A stretch of 64,000 bases of DNA from Geodermatophilus obscurus (GTDB lineage: Bacteria; Actinomycetota; Actinomycetes; Mycobacteriales; Geodermatophilaceae), in the NCBI RefSeq assembly GCF_900115395.1, contig NZ_FOWE01000005.1, positions 1-64,000 of the forward strand, read 5' to 3'. The notes under the pieces were generated by a model, which was not told where the DNA came from, searched no databases, and worked only from the letters and a program-made list of their open reading frames with translations. Every line of letters begins with the position of its first letter. The stretch's first letter is position 1. This document shows positions 1-8,700 of the stretch, one piece after another. Position numbers and translations under genes: made by a program.

Positions 1-420
1 GTACTCGTCGATCAGCCCGGCCCGCATCGCCGCCGCGGCGAGGGTGGCGCCGCCGACGTCCATCGGACCGCCGTCCTCGGTCTTGAGCCGGGTGATCTCG
101 GGAACCGCGTCGCCGGTCACCAGGCGGGCCCCGTCGACCGCGCTGGTCGTGGAGGAGAACACCACCTTCGGCATGTCCCGCCAGCGGCGGGCGTACTCGA
201 TCTGCGCCGGTGTGGCGCCGGGCTGCTGGTCGGCGGTCGGCCAGTGCGAGCTCATCGTCGCCCACAGCCTGCGCCCGTACAGCGCCAGGCCCGTCGCCCC
301 CACCCGGTCGGACCACCACTGGAACAGCTCGTCACTCGGCACGCCCCAGCCGAGGTCGTCACCGGGCGCGGCGGTGTAGCCGTCCAGGCTCACGTTCATC
401 CCGACGGTCAGTCTCCGCAC
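1..420 (-). CDS. Dihydrofolate reductase-family (RibD C-terminal domain) protein, 3' end cut by the window
   Basis: The reverse strand reads open from a GTG at 420 to the window edge (140 codons), so the C-terminus is missing. The start is set by a GGGGAGG ribosome site 7-8 nt upstream. The N-terminus MRRLTVGMNVSLDGYTA matches the opening strand and SLDG motif of RibD_C/DHFR-fold reductases. Further features are a YGRRLW segment, a KVVFSSTT strand near residue 80 and a GGPMDVGGATLAAAAMRAGL stretch near residue 120, typical of the cofactor-binding part of this family. These are cytosolic NADPH-dependent reductases, usually single genes of unknown substrate in actinobacteria. It is divergent from the zinc genes and no partner gene is visible. 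Confidence 0.85.
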   Translation of the reverse strand, partial: MRRLTVGMNVSLDGYTAAPGDDLGWGVPSDELFQWWSDRVGATGLALYGRRLWATMSSHWPTADQQPGATPAQIEYARRWRDMPKVVFSSTTSAVDGARLVTGDAVPEITRLKTEDGGPMDVGGATLAAAAMRAGLIDEY

Positions 421-777
421 GGCGTCAGCCTCCCCGAAGTCGGTTCCCGGCGTACGGACCGGCACGGCGCGGGGAAGTCATCGGTCGGGCCCACGGTCTC
501 ACCGGCCAACACCCCCGGCCGATCCCGACGGTGATGCCGTCGGTCAGGGCGGCACCGGGTCCCGACTGCCCGCCGGCGGTGACCTTGGCGGCGGAGCAGG
601 CGGACACCGCACGGGCCTCGTGGCGTCCCGTTCGAAGGACGGACTCTCGGGCCGGTGGACACCGAAGTCGATGGTCGGTGCTGCAGGCTGCGACGGCTCG
701 AGTCTGGGGGTTGACGATAATGATTCTCGATAGCGATAGGGTGCCAGAGTCCGTGCTCCCGCTCCTCTGGAGGACCC
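421..777. other. Intergenic region between the reductase and aztD
   Basis: No credible gene lies in this 357-base stretch. Open frames here have the Arg/Pro/Ser-rich composition of out-of-frame GC-rich DNA. Its right end holds the Zur-type palindrome described separately, and its left end holds the ribosome site of the divergent reductase. Confidence 0.6.
711..742 (+). promoter_or_regulatory. Zur-type operator overlapping the aztDC promoter
   Basis: A 15-bp near-perfect palindrome, CGATAATGATTCTCG at 715-729 (arms CGATAAT and ATTCTCG, one mismatch), sits about 50 bp before the aztD start. AT-rich palindromes with an AATGATT core are the actinobacterial Zur signature and this one stands out in GC-rich surroundings. 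A TTGACG at 711-716 and a TAGGGT at 737-742 could form the promoter, though the 20-nt spacer is long. Zinc-replete repression of aztDC is the natural inference. Confidence 0.7.
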
Positions 778-2106
778 GTGCGCCGCACCCCGCCTTCCGT
801 TCCCCGCACCCTCGCGCTGTCCGCCGCGCTGCCCCTCGCGCTCGTGGCCGGCTGCGCGTCCCCCGGCGGTGGCTCCGCCGCTGCGCCGACCACCTCCTCG
901 TCGCCGTCCACGACCGAGCAGACCGAGGTGGGATCCAGCGCCCCCCGGCTCGCGCTCACCTACGACGGCGGCGTGCAGGTCCTCGACGCCCAGACCCTGG
1001 AGGTGCTCGCCGACGAGGAGCTGGACGGCTTCAACCGGCTCAACGCCGCCGGTGACGGGCGGCACTTCCTCGTCTCGACGCAGGGCGGGTTCCGGCTGCT
1101 CGACGGGGGAGCCTGGGCGGAGCCGCACGGCGACCACGCGCACTACTACACCGCCACCCCGGCCCTCACCGACGTGGTGTTCGAGGCCGACCGACCCGGC
1201 CACGTCGTCGCGCACGCCGGGCGGACGGTGCTCTTCGACGACGGCACCGGCGAGGTCACGGCCTTCGACAGTGCCGAGGTCGCCGACCCCGACCGCGAGA
1301 CCCGCCGCCACCGGACGCCGTCGGCGCACCACGGGGTCGCCCTCGAGCTCCAGGACGGCACCATGCTGGTCTCGGAGGGGACCGAGGACGCCCGCACCGG
1401 TGTCCGGCTGCTCGACGCCGAGGGCACCGAGATCGCCGCCTCCGACGACTGCCCCGGCGTGCACGGTGAGACCGTCACCGGCGGGGAGACCATCGTGATC
1501 GGCTGCGAGGACGGCGTGCTGGTCGTCGCCGACGGTGCCATCACGAAGGTCGACAGCCCCGACCCGTACGGCCGGATCGGCAACCAGGCCGGCAGTGACG
1601 TCTCGCCGATCGTGCTGGGCGACTACAAGGCCGACCCGGACGCCGAGGTGGAACGGCCCACCCGGGTGGCACTGGTGGACACCACCACCATGCAGCTGCG
1701 CCTGGTCGATCTGCCTGCGTCCTACTGGTACCGCTCGCTGGGCCGAGGTGAGAACGGCGAGGCGCTCGTGCTCGGCACCGATGGTGCGCTGCACGTCATC
1801 GACCCGGTTGCCGGCACGGTCACCCGGTCGGTGCCGGTCATCGGCGCGTGGGAGGAGTCCGAGGACTGGCAGGACCCGCACCCGCAGCTCGTCGTCCTGG
1901 ACGGCACCGCGTACGTGTCCGAGCCCGCCACGAGCTCGCTGCACGCGGTCGACGTCACGACCGGGGAGGTGTGGCGGACCGCCGAACTCGAGGTGACCCC
2001 GAACGAGCTGGCCGGCGTTCCCGGAGAGGTGGACGAGCACGCCACCGGCGAGCACACCGGTGAGGGCGGCGGGCACGAGGAGAGGGAGGAGGGCCACGGC
2101 CGGTGA
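778..2106 (+). CDS. aztD: Zinc metallochaperone AztD, lipoprotein
   Basis: This 442-aa exported protein resembles AztD, the beta-propeller zinc chaperone that hands zinc to the binding protein AztC outside the membrane. The GTG start at 778 has GGAGG just upstream. Residues 1-26 form a lipoprotein signal ending LVAGC, so Cys26 would be lipidated. The body shows repeated propeller-like strands and clustered candidate zinc ligands: GDHAHYY near residue 120, RHRTPSAHHG near 180, and a Cys pair around residues 224 and 242 (CPGVHG and GCEDG). The last 27 residues hold four His and many Glu. The gene overlaps aztC by 4 bp and follows a Zur-type box. The usual permease and ATPase genes aztB and aztA are not adjacent. 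Confidence 0.85.
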   Translation: MRRTPPSVPRTLALSAALPLALVAGCASPGGGSAAAPTTSSSPSTTEQTEVGSSAPRLALTYDGGVQVLDAQTLEVLADEELDGFNRLNAAGDGRHFLVSTQGGFRLLDGGAWAEPHGDHAHYYTATPALTDVVFEADRPGHVVAHAGRTVLFDDGTGEVTAFDSAEVADPDRETRRHRTPSAHHGVALELQDGTMLVSEGTEDARTGVRLLDAEGTEIAASDDCPGVHGETVTGGETIVIGCEDGVLVVADGAITKVDSPDPYGRIGNQAGSDVSPIVLGDYKADPDAEVERPTRVALVDTTTMQLRLVDLPASYWYRSLGRGENGEALVLGTDGALHVIDPVAGTVTRSVPVIGAWEESEDWQDPHPQLVVLDGTAYVSEPATSSLHAVDVTTGEVWRTAELEVTPNELAGVPGEVDEHATGEHTGEGGGHEEREEGHGR

Positions 2107-2969
2107 GCCGTCCACCCGTCCGTGCGGTGGCCCTGGCGGGAGCGGCGGTCTGCGGCCTGACCGCGTGCTCCGGCGCCCACGCCGGCGAACGCGACGGCCT
2201 GACCGTGGCGGTCACCTCCTACCCGCTGGAGTACGTCACCGAGCAGGTCGGCGGCGAGCACGTGACCGTGCAGAACCTGACGCCGCGGGGCGGTGACAGC
2301 CACGGCCTCGAGCCGACCCCGCGGGTCGTCCTGGCGCTGGCCGAGGCGGACGTCGTCGTCCACCTGTCCGGCGGCATGCAGCCCGGGGTCGACGACGCCC
2401 TGGCGCAGCAGCCGACGGAGCACCTCGTCGACGCCGCGGACCTCGCCGACCGGCCACCGGATCCGCACTTCTGGCTCGATCCGGTCCGGCTGGCCGAACT
2501 CGGTGACCGGGTGGCCGACGGCCTCGCCGGTGCCGACCCCGCGCACGCAGAGGAGTACGCGCAGGCGGCCGACCGGCTCGGGGAGTCCCTGCAGGCCCTC
2601 GATGCGGAGTACGCCGCGGCCCTCGCACCGTGCCGGGGCGCCACCCTCGTCGCGGCGCACGAGGCGTTCGGCTACCTCGCCGACCGGTACGGCCTGCGCC
2701 AGGTCGGGGTGACCGGGCTGGACCCGGACGTCGAGCCGTCACCGGCCCGGCTTCGCCGGGCTGCGGAGGCGGTACGGGACAGCGGAGCGCGGACGGTCTT
2801 CTTCGAGGCCGCCGCCGGACCGGCCGTGGCGCGGACCCTGGCCGACGACCTCGGCGTCACCGCGGACGTCCTCCACCCGATCGAGAGGGTCGAGGGCGAC
2901 GAGAGCTATCCCGAGCTCGTGCGGGACAACCTGACTGCGCTCGAGCGTGGCCTCGTCTGCCACGGCTGA
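2103..2969 (+). CDS. aztC: Zinc ABC transporter substrate-binding lipoprotein AztC
   Basis: This 288-aa protein belongs to the cluster A-I/ZnuA-like metal-binding proteins that deliver zinc to an ABC importer. The GTG start overlaps the aztD stop as GTGA, implying coupled translation. The signal ends LTAC with lipidated Cys22. Expected metal ligands are all present: His in GGDSHGLEPTP near residue 64, His in DPHFWLDP near 121, His in AAHEAFGYLADRYG near 186, and Asp in PIERVEGDESYPELV near 264. The long His-rich loop of classic ZnuA is absent, as expected for AztC, which relies on AztD for loading. The transporter core must be encoded elsewhere. Confidence 0.88.
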   Translation: MSRPPVRAVALAGAAVCGLTACSGAHAGERDGLTVAVTSYPLEYVTEQVGGEHVTVQNLTPRGGDSHGLEPTPRVVLALAEADVVVHLSGGMQPGVDDALAQQPTEHLVDAADLADRPPDPHFWLDPVRLAELGDRVADGLAGADPAHAEEYAQAADRLGESLQALDAEYAAALAPCRGATLVAAHEAFGYLADRYGLRQVGVTGLDPDVEPSPARLRRAAEAVRDSGARTVFFEAAAGPAVARTLADDLGVTADVLHPIERVEGDESYPELVRDNLTALERGLVCHG

Positions 2970-3290
2970 CCCGTTCAGAGCGCCGGCCCGACCGCAGTCC
3001 CCGGGACGCGACGGACGCGATCGCAGGGGCCGGCGGCCGGGTCGGCGCCCGGCTGGCGCCGAGCTGCCCTGGCCTCACGAGGCGGCCGGGGCACCGGGGA
3101 GCAGTGCATCGGGATCACCGCGGACGGCGTGTGTCAGGGCTGGTGACCCCGACGATCCGGCGTTCGGCGACGGTCCGCACGCCCACGGGTGACCCAGGGG
3201 ATGTCGTGGCCCGTTGACGGTCCCGTGACGACCTCCTGTCTACCGTCCCCGCCTGCGCCGTAGGAGCGCGCAGGCCTTCGAGGAGGGGGC
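2970..3290. other. Intergenic region between aztC and the DUF2235 gene
   Basis: I see no gene in these 321 bases. The right part carries a TTGACG at 3214-3219 and a TACCGT at 3241-3246, spaced 21 nt apart, which is too long for a confident promoter. A short perfect hairpin lies just before the downstream ribosome site (separate entry). Confidence 0.5.
3251..3275 (+). promoter_or_regulatory. Leader hairpin before the DUF2235 gene
   Basis: GCCTGCGC at 3251-3258 and GCGCAGGC at 3268-3275 form a perfect 8-bp stem with a 9-nt loop. It ends about 5 nt before the GAGGAGGGGG ribosome site of the gene starting at 3291. It could be a leader structure affecting translation or a weak terminator; the sequence alone does not decide. 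Confidence 0.4.
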
Positions 3291-4499
3291 ATGCCGAAGC
3301 GTCTGGTGCTGTGCTGTGACGGCACGTGGAACACGGCCGGCCGGGAGCGGGACGGCCGCTTGTGCCCGACCAACGTCGCCAAGGTGGCCCTGGGGGTCGA
3401 CGGCGTGGACGGGAACGGTGTCGAGCAGCGGGTGTACTACCAGCAGGGGGTCGGCACGAGGCCGGGGGAGCGGCTGCGGGGCGGGGCCTTCGGCATGGGC
3501 CTGTCGCGCAACGTGCAGGACGCCTACCGGTTCCTCGTGGAGAACTACGAACCCGGCGACGAGCTCTTCGCCTTCGGCTTCAGCCGCGGTGCCTACACCG
3601 CCCGCAGCACCGTGGGGCTGGTGCGCACGTGCGGTGTCCTGCGGCGGGAGCACGCGGGCCGGCTCAAGGAGGCCTACGCCCGGTACCGGTCCCGGACCGA
3701 GGGCCCGCGCGACCTCGAGTCGCAGCTCTTCCGGCGGTCCTACAGCCACGAACCACGGGTGCGCTTCCTGGGGGTGTGGGACACCGTGGGCTCGCTGGGC
3801 GTCCCGTCGGTCGGACTGGGACTGTCGAGGTTGGTCAACCGCCGCTTCGAGTTCCACGACACCCGGCTCAGTAGCACGGTCGACGCCGCCTACCAGGCGC
3901 TGGCCATCGATGAGCGGCGGCGGCCCTTCGCCCCGACGCTGTGGGACCGTCGCTCGGTCGCAGGGCGCCCGCAGGTGGAGCAGGTGTGGTTCAGCGGCGA
4001 CCACTGCGACGTCGGCGGTGGGCACGCCAGGTCGGAGCTCGCCGACATCACGCTCCTGTGGATGGTCGACCGCGCGCGCTCGTGCGGACTCGCGTTCCGG
4101 GAGGACGCCTACCGGCGCCCGGCCGACGGCGCGCCACGGACCTTCGACGGCCGGACCTTCCCCGTCGAGCCCGATCCCCTGGGGGTCCTGCACGACTCGC
4201 GGAGGTGGTTCTTCCGCCTGGTGCGGCCCTACGCCCGGCCCATCGGCGTGGAGGACCCGGACTCGGAGTCCGTCGCCTCCAGTGCCGTCCGCCGGCACGG
4301 GGAGCCCCGGGCGCGGTACGCGCCCCGCCAGCTCGTCGCCTACCTCGAGGGACGTCCCCGGGTCACGGACGTCCCGCTGGGGAACGGTGCCCGGACCGGC
4401 ATGCGGCCACTGGCGGGACAGGTGGAGCCCGCCGAGGAAGAACGGACGGTCGCCCACCTGACGCCGCCCGGTCCCGGTAGCCCCGAGATCGACCTCTAG
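3291..4499 (+). CDS. DUF2235 alpha/beta-hydrolase (Tle1-like phospholipase fold)
   Basis: This 402-aa protein has the hallmarks of DUF2235, the catalytic domain shared with Tle1-type phospholipase effectors. The N-terminus carries LVLCCDGTWN at residues 6-15. The nucleophile elbow GFSRGAYTAR places the catalytic Ser at about residue 98. The C-terminal catalytic region contains WFSGDHCDVGGGH near residues 233-245, the usual Asp and His site. There is no signal peptide or membrane segment, so it is probably cytosolic unless exported by a partner. The ATG start has a strong GAGGAGGGGG ribosome site. It opens a five-gene run; a membrane protein follows 20 nt later. DUF2235 proteins occur in toxin and interbacterial effector settings, but nothing here proves phospholipase activity. 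Confidence 0.85.
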   Translation: MPKRLVLCCDGTWNTAGRERDGRLCPTNVAKVALGVDGVDGNGVEQRVYYQQGVGTRPGERLRGGAFGMGLSRNVQDAYRFLVENYEPGDELFAFGFSRGAYTARSTVGLVRTCGVLRREHAGRLKEAYARYRSRTEGPRDLESQLFRRSYSHEPRVRFLGVWDTVGSLGVPSVGLGLSRLVNRRFEFHDTRLSSTVDAAYQALAIDERRRPFAPTLWDRRSVAGRPQVEQVWFSGDHCDVGGGHARSELADITLLWMVDRARSCGLAFREDAYRRPADGAPRTFDGRTFPVEPDPLGVLHDSRRWFFRLVRPYARPIGVEDPDSESVASSAVRRHGEPRARYAPRQLVAYLEGRPRVTDVPLGNGARTGMRPLAGQVEPAEEERTVAHLTPPGPGSPEIDL

Positions 4500-4519
4500 G
4501 CGGGAGCGTCCACCTCGTC

Positions 4520-5494
4520 ATGACCGACCTCGTCAAGGGCATCGTGGGCGGCGGTTGGAACCTGGTGGTCGGTTGGATCCTCCCGACGTTCCTCGCCCTG
4601 CAGGTCGTCGCCTGGCTCCTCGTGCCCGCCTGGACGACGGAAGCAGCGCGCAGCTACGTGGAGTCTCCCCTGGCCACCCGTCAGGCACTCCTGCTGGCCG
4701 TCTCCGCGGTCGTCGGTCTCGTCCTCGCGGCGGTCAAGACCCCCCTCTACCGCTTGCTCGAGGGCTACCTGTTGTGGCCCCGGTGGCTCGTCGACCGATC
4801 CACCACGCGTCAACGGAGGCGTCGCGACTCGCACGCGAGGAGCAGTGACCGGGCCCTGGCCGCAGGCAGCTCCCTCAGGTACGCCCTCCTGTACGAACGG
4901 GTGCAGCGGTACCCCGCGGACGACGCCCAGTTCGCGCCCACGGCTCTCGGCAACTCCATCCGTCGCTTCGAGCACTATGCGAGCGATCGGTACAACCTCG
5001 ACTCCCAGCTCCTGTGGCACCACCTGGCGACGTCGGCTCCCGATCGGCTGGTCAAGGTGCAGGAGAACGCCAGCACCAACGTCGACTTCTTCGTGTGCCT
5101 CGTGTACGGCTCGGGTCTCACCGCGACCTGCGCCCTGGCGACGCTCGTGGGCCCGGGACGTCCTGGCGTCCTCTGGTGGGCGGTGGTGCTCGGGCTGGCC
5201 GGCGCGCGGATCGCCTACCGTCTCGCCATCATCGCCACGGACGAGTGGGACCGGGCCGTACGGGCGATGGTCGACCACGGCCGGCTCGGAGCGGCGAAGG
5301 TCTTCGGTCTTGCCGTTCCGAAGCGACTGGCCGAGGAGCGGGACATGTGGCGGGCGGTCAACACCCTGGTCCGGCGGCCGTACGCGTACTCGACGAGCAG
5401 GGACGTCCCGGGGAAGCTCGATGCCTTCCGGGTCCAGCACGACCCCAACTCCCTGACGGTCGTGCTGGAGACCCGGCCCGCGCCGAACCCGTGA
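4520..5494 (+). CDS. Uncharacterised four-TM membrane protein
   Basis: I do not recognise this 324-aa protein. Two hydrophobic segments lie at about residues 12-35 and 53-75, and two more at about 188-205 and 211-235. They flank a soluble, charged central part (about 85-180) with an RRRRD cluster. The C-terminal 90 residues are again soluble. This is a two-hairpin membrane topology with a cytoplasmic or external middle domain. The ATG start has a GGGAG about 13 nt upstream and lies 20 nt after the DUF2235 gene, so co-transcription is likely. Such a protein could act as membrane anchor, immunity protein or channel for the neighbouring lipase-like protein; that is inference from position only. 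Confidence 0.6.
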   Translation: MTDLVKGIVGGGWNLVVGWILPTFLALQVVAWLLVPAWTTEAARSYVESPLATRQALLLAVSAVVGLVLAAVKTPLYRLLEGYLLWPRWLVDRSTTRQRRRRDSHARSSDRALAAGSSLRYALLYERVQRYPADDAQFAPTALGNSIRRFEHYASDRYNLDSQLLWHHLATSAPDRLVKVQENASTNVDFFVCLVYGSGLTATCALATLVGPGRPGVLWWAVVLGLAGARIAYRLAIIATDEWDRAVRAMVDHGRLGAAKVFGLAVPKRLAEERDMWRAVNTLVRRPYAYSTSRDVPGKLDAFRVQHDPNSLTVVLETRPAPNP

Positions 5495-5619
5495 GGCGAC
5501 CCCGCTGCCGGTGTCGGACCGCGCGTGCGGTGCTGGTCCCGGCGGTGCAGCCGACCGATGACCCGGTCCCGCCGGATGCGAGCCCGTCCCGCCCGGCAGC
5601 CGGCCGGCAGCCCGGTGTG

Positions 5620-5648
5620 GTGACGTCGCGGTGACGTCGCGGTGACGG
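5620..5648 (+). repeat. Short direct repeats upstream of the 1052-aa gene
   Basis: The 11-mer GTGACGTCGCG occurs back to back at 5620-5630 and 5631-5641, followed by a partial third copy GTGACGG. It sits in the 217-base gap before the large gene, about 70-90 bp from its start. Each copy contains the palindrome GACGTC. It may be a regulator binding array or simple slippage. Confidence 0.5.
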
Positions 5649-5711
5649 ACGACCGGTAGGTCCTGGCGGCACAGCGTTCGCCGCGGGCGCCATGGGAACC
5701 CGGAGTGGTTG

Positions 5712-8700
5712 ATGGCCGACAGCACCGTCGATCTGTTCAAGTTCGTGACCATCCGCGCGACGCAGACCACGGCGCCGGCGGATCCGAGCGTCATCCGTGA
5801 CCCGCGACTGGGTCCCCCGGCACCGGAGGGGGAGACGCCGGAGGTGGATGCCGACGCGGCGAACTACGCGGGCAGTGCCGCTGCACGCGCGGTCTACGAC
5901 CTGGTGAAGGAACTGGGGGCGGACGCGCACACGGCACCCCAGGTGATCGAGGCCAACCGTGCCGTCGCGCAACGCATCCTGTCGCGCGGCCCGGTGGAGA
6001 CCGGGACCGGCCTGCCGCACGTCGACGCGACGACGGCCGCGCTGGACGAGGTCTCCCCGGCGTCGTCGGCGGACGACCTCGGCGCGGCGATCACCGGCCG
6101 GTGGCCGTTCCCCGACGAGCCGGCCACGTCCTGGCAGGCGTACGTCGACCGACCGCCCGGCGCAGCCGGTGCGGACCGCCCCAGCCTGGAGGCCGACCAG
6201 GGGAGCCTGTTCGACCGGCTCTACCTGGCGCTCGTGGCCAAACGGGACCGGGCGGTCAGCCTGGAGGAGCTGATCCGGGGACTGCGCCTCCTCAACCTCC
6301 TCCGCGCCCTCCACGGGAGCTCCGCTCCCGAGCCGGCCGACGTGGCCGGCCTGCTGGCGGCCAACCCGGCCGTGCACCGACTGATCACCGCACTGGTCGG
6401 CTACTACCGCCCCTTCAACCCGATACGGCCCGTCGGGATCGGGGACCTCCTCGTCGTCAAGCAGTTCCTGTGCAGGTACGAGCCCGGGGAGGTCGCCCAC
6501 ATCGAGAACGTCCTGCCGGACGAGTCGAAACTGCGCAGGCACCGGAGCCTGCACCGGACGGACGACCTGGTCTCGGTGGTCGAGGACGAGGTGTCCCTCA
6601 CCGAACGGGAGCTGTCGACCTCTCAGCGGTTCGAGCTGAAGAGCGAGACCGAGTCCACCATCCAGAACGACCTCTCCGCCGAGATCAGCGGACAGGTCAG
6701 CGGTCGGTACGGCGTGGTCGAGTACTCCGCCAACGCGGGGGTCAGCTACTCGACGTCGAGGCGCGACTCGCGCCGCGGTGCCAACAACTTCGCCAAGGAC
6801 GTCGTCGACCGGTCGCTGTCCCGCATCCAGACGAGCGTCCGCGAGGAACGGACCACCCGGCGCCTCAGCGAGACCGAGGAACTCAACCGGCACCAGCTCG
6901 CCAACTCCACCGGGCGCAACATCGCCGGCATCTACCGCTGGGTCGACAAGGTGTACCGGGCGCAGGTCTACAACTACGGCAAGCGCCTGATGTTCGAGTT
7001 CGTGATCCCGGAACCGGCGGCCTTCGTGCTCTCGGTCTTCGACCACGAACGCCAGCAGACGGAACGGCCGGACATCCCGCAGCGCCCGGTCAAGCCGGAC
7101 CTCGACATCAGCCAGATCAGCGCCGCCACGGTCGACACCTACGGTCGGATCTACAACCTCTCGGGACTCGACCCGGAACCACCGTTCGAGCAGACCATCA
7201 CGCAGGCCATCGGGCTCGGCGGCCTCGAGGACCAGGCCGCGTCCGCGCACGAGCGGCTCTTCGACATCCCCGCGGGATACGCGGCGGTCGAGGCGACCAT
7301 CGACGGGCGGTGGGACGGGCAGAGCAAGAACGAGCACGGTGCGGGTGTCTCGATCGGCGGCAAGACCGAGTTCCAGTCGGATCCACCCCAGGGACGGATC
7401 CACATGGACTTCGCGACGCGCACGCCGACGTTCGACCCGCCCCTGATCGGCAGCGTCGCAGCCGTGGTGTTCGTCTACCGGGTCAGGGCCTTCGCGTTCA
7501 GCGTCGCGCTGAAGGTGCGCCGCACGCCGCAGAGACTCCGGGAATGGCAGCTGTCGGTGTACGAGAGCATCATGGACGCCTACGACGAGGCCTACAGCGA
7601 GTACGTCTCGGCGCTCGGCGAGTACGAGTCGCAGCTGCAGGGTTACCGCATCAGCCAGGGCGTCCTGATCCGGGGCCGGAACCCCCGCATCAACCAGGAG
7701 GTCATCCGGACGGAGCTGCGCAAGAGCTGCCTGAGCATGATCGCGCTGCAGTTCGACGCCGACGGCTCTGACGACGTCGTGTTCGACGCCATGCGGAGCC
7801 GCAAGGAGTTCCTGCCGGTCGAGTCCGTGATCACGACCGAGACGGAGACGGTCACGACGACCACGCCCTCGCCGGGCACGACGGTGACGGTCACCACGAC
7901 GAGCACGAAGAAGGAGCCGTCGACCGTCCGCACCGCGATCGACGTCCCGGCCATCGACGTCCCCGAGGCGGTCGACGACGGGCGGACCGTGCAGTTCCTG
8001 GAGCAGGCGTTCGAGTGGCAGCAGCTGAACTACGTCCTCTACCCGTACTTCTGGGGGCGGATCCCCGGCAAGTGGTACGACGCGCAGCGGTACTACGACG
8101 AGGTCGACCCGCTGTACGCGAAGTTCCTGCAGGCAGGAGCTGCCCGGGTGCTGGTCAGCGTGCGCCCCGGCTTCGAGGCGGCCGTCCAGCACTACCTCTC
8201 CACGCGTGAGCCCTGGAACGGCGGGCCGGTTCCCGACATCGACGATCCGCTGTACCTGGCCGTGCACGCCGAGCTGCGGGACCAGCAGGACGACCTGAAC
8301 AACGCGACGCCGTACGGGGACGCGTGGACCGTCGTCGTCCCGACGCCGATCGTGTGGTTGCAGCCGGACGGAGTGCTGCCGGAGTTCGACTGCGGTGCAG
8401 CACCCGGCGTCGCGCACTCCATGACGGGGTTCTGGACCGGCACCGCCCACCAGGCGACGCTGTCGACCCTGGCCTCGGACCAGCAGGAGTGGACCGACTG
8501 GCCCTCTGCGGCCCGGTGGGACGTGCCCGTGCCCGACTGGGCCACCGAGGCCGACGTCACCTTCACGCTGAACCCCGGGGTCGTGGACGGCGACGTGTGG
8601 GGCGAGCTGCGCGCGGACCTCGGGGGGATCGTCACCGGCCCGTCGATGTTCGACGTCAACTACGAGGCCGACGTCGGGGGTCACCCGGAGCAGGCCGTGA

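Noticed and set aside
544..2115. Long reverse-strand open frame opposite aztD
   Set aside because: It is antisense to a clearly coding lipoprotein and has Gly/Arg/Val-rich shadow composition without motifs or a ribosome site.
7830..7930. Possible CRISPR or tandem repeat in the Thr-rich region (ACGACG-like)
   Set aside because: The repeats are simple codon runs for Thr in a linker; there are no regular spacers.
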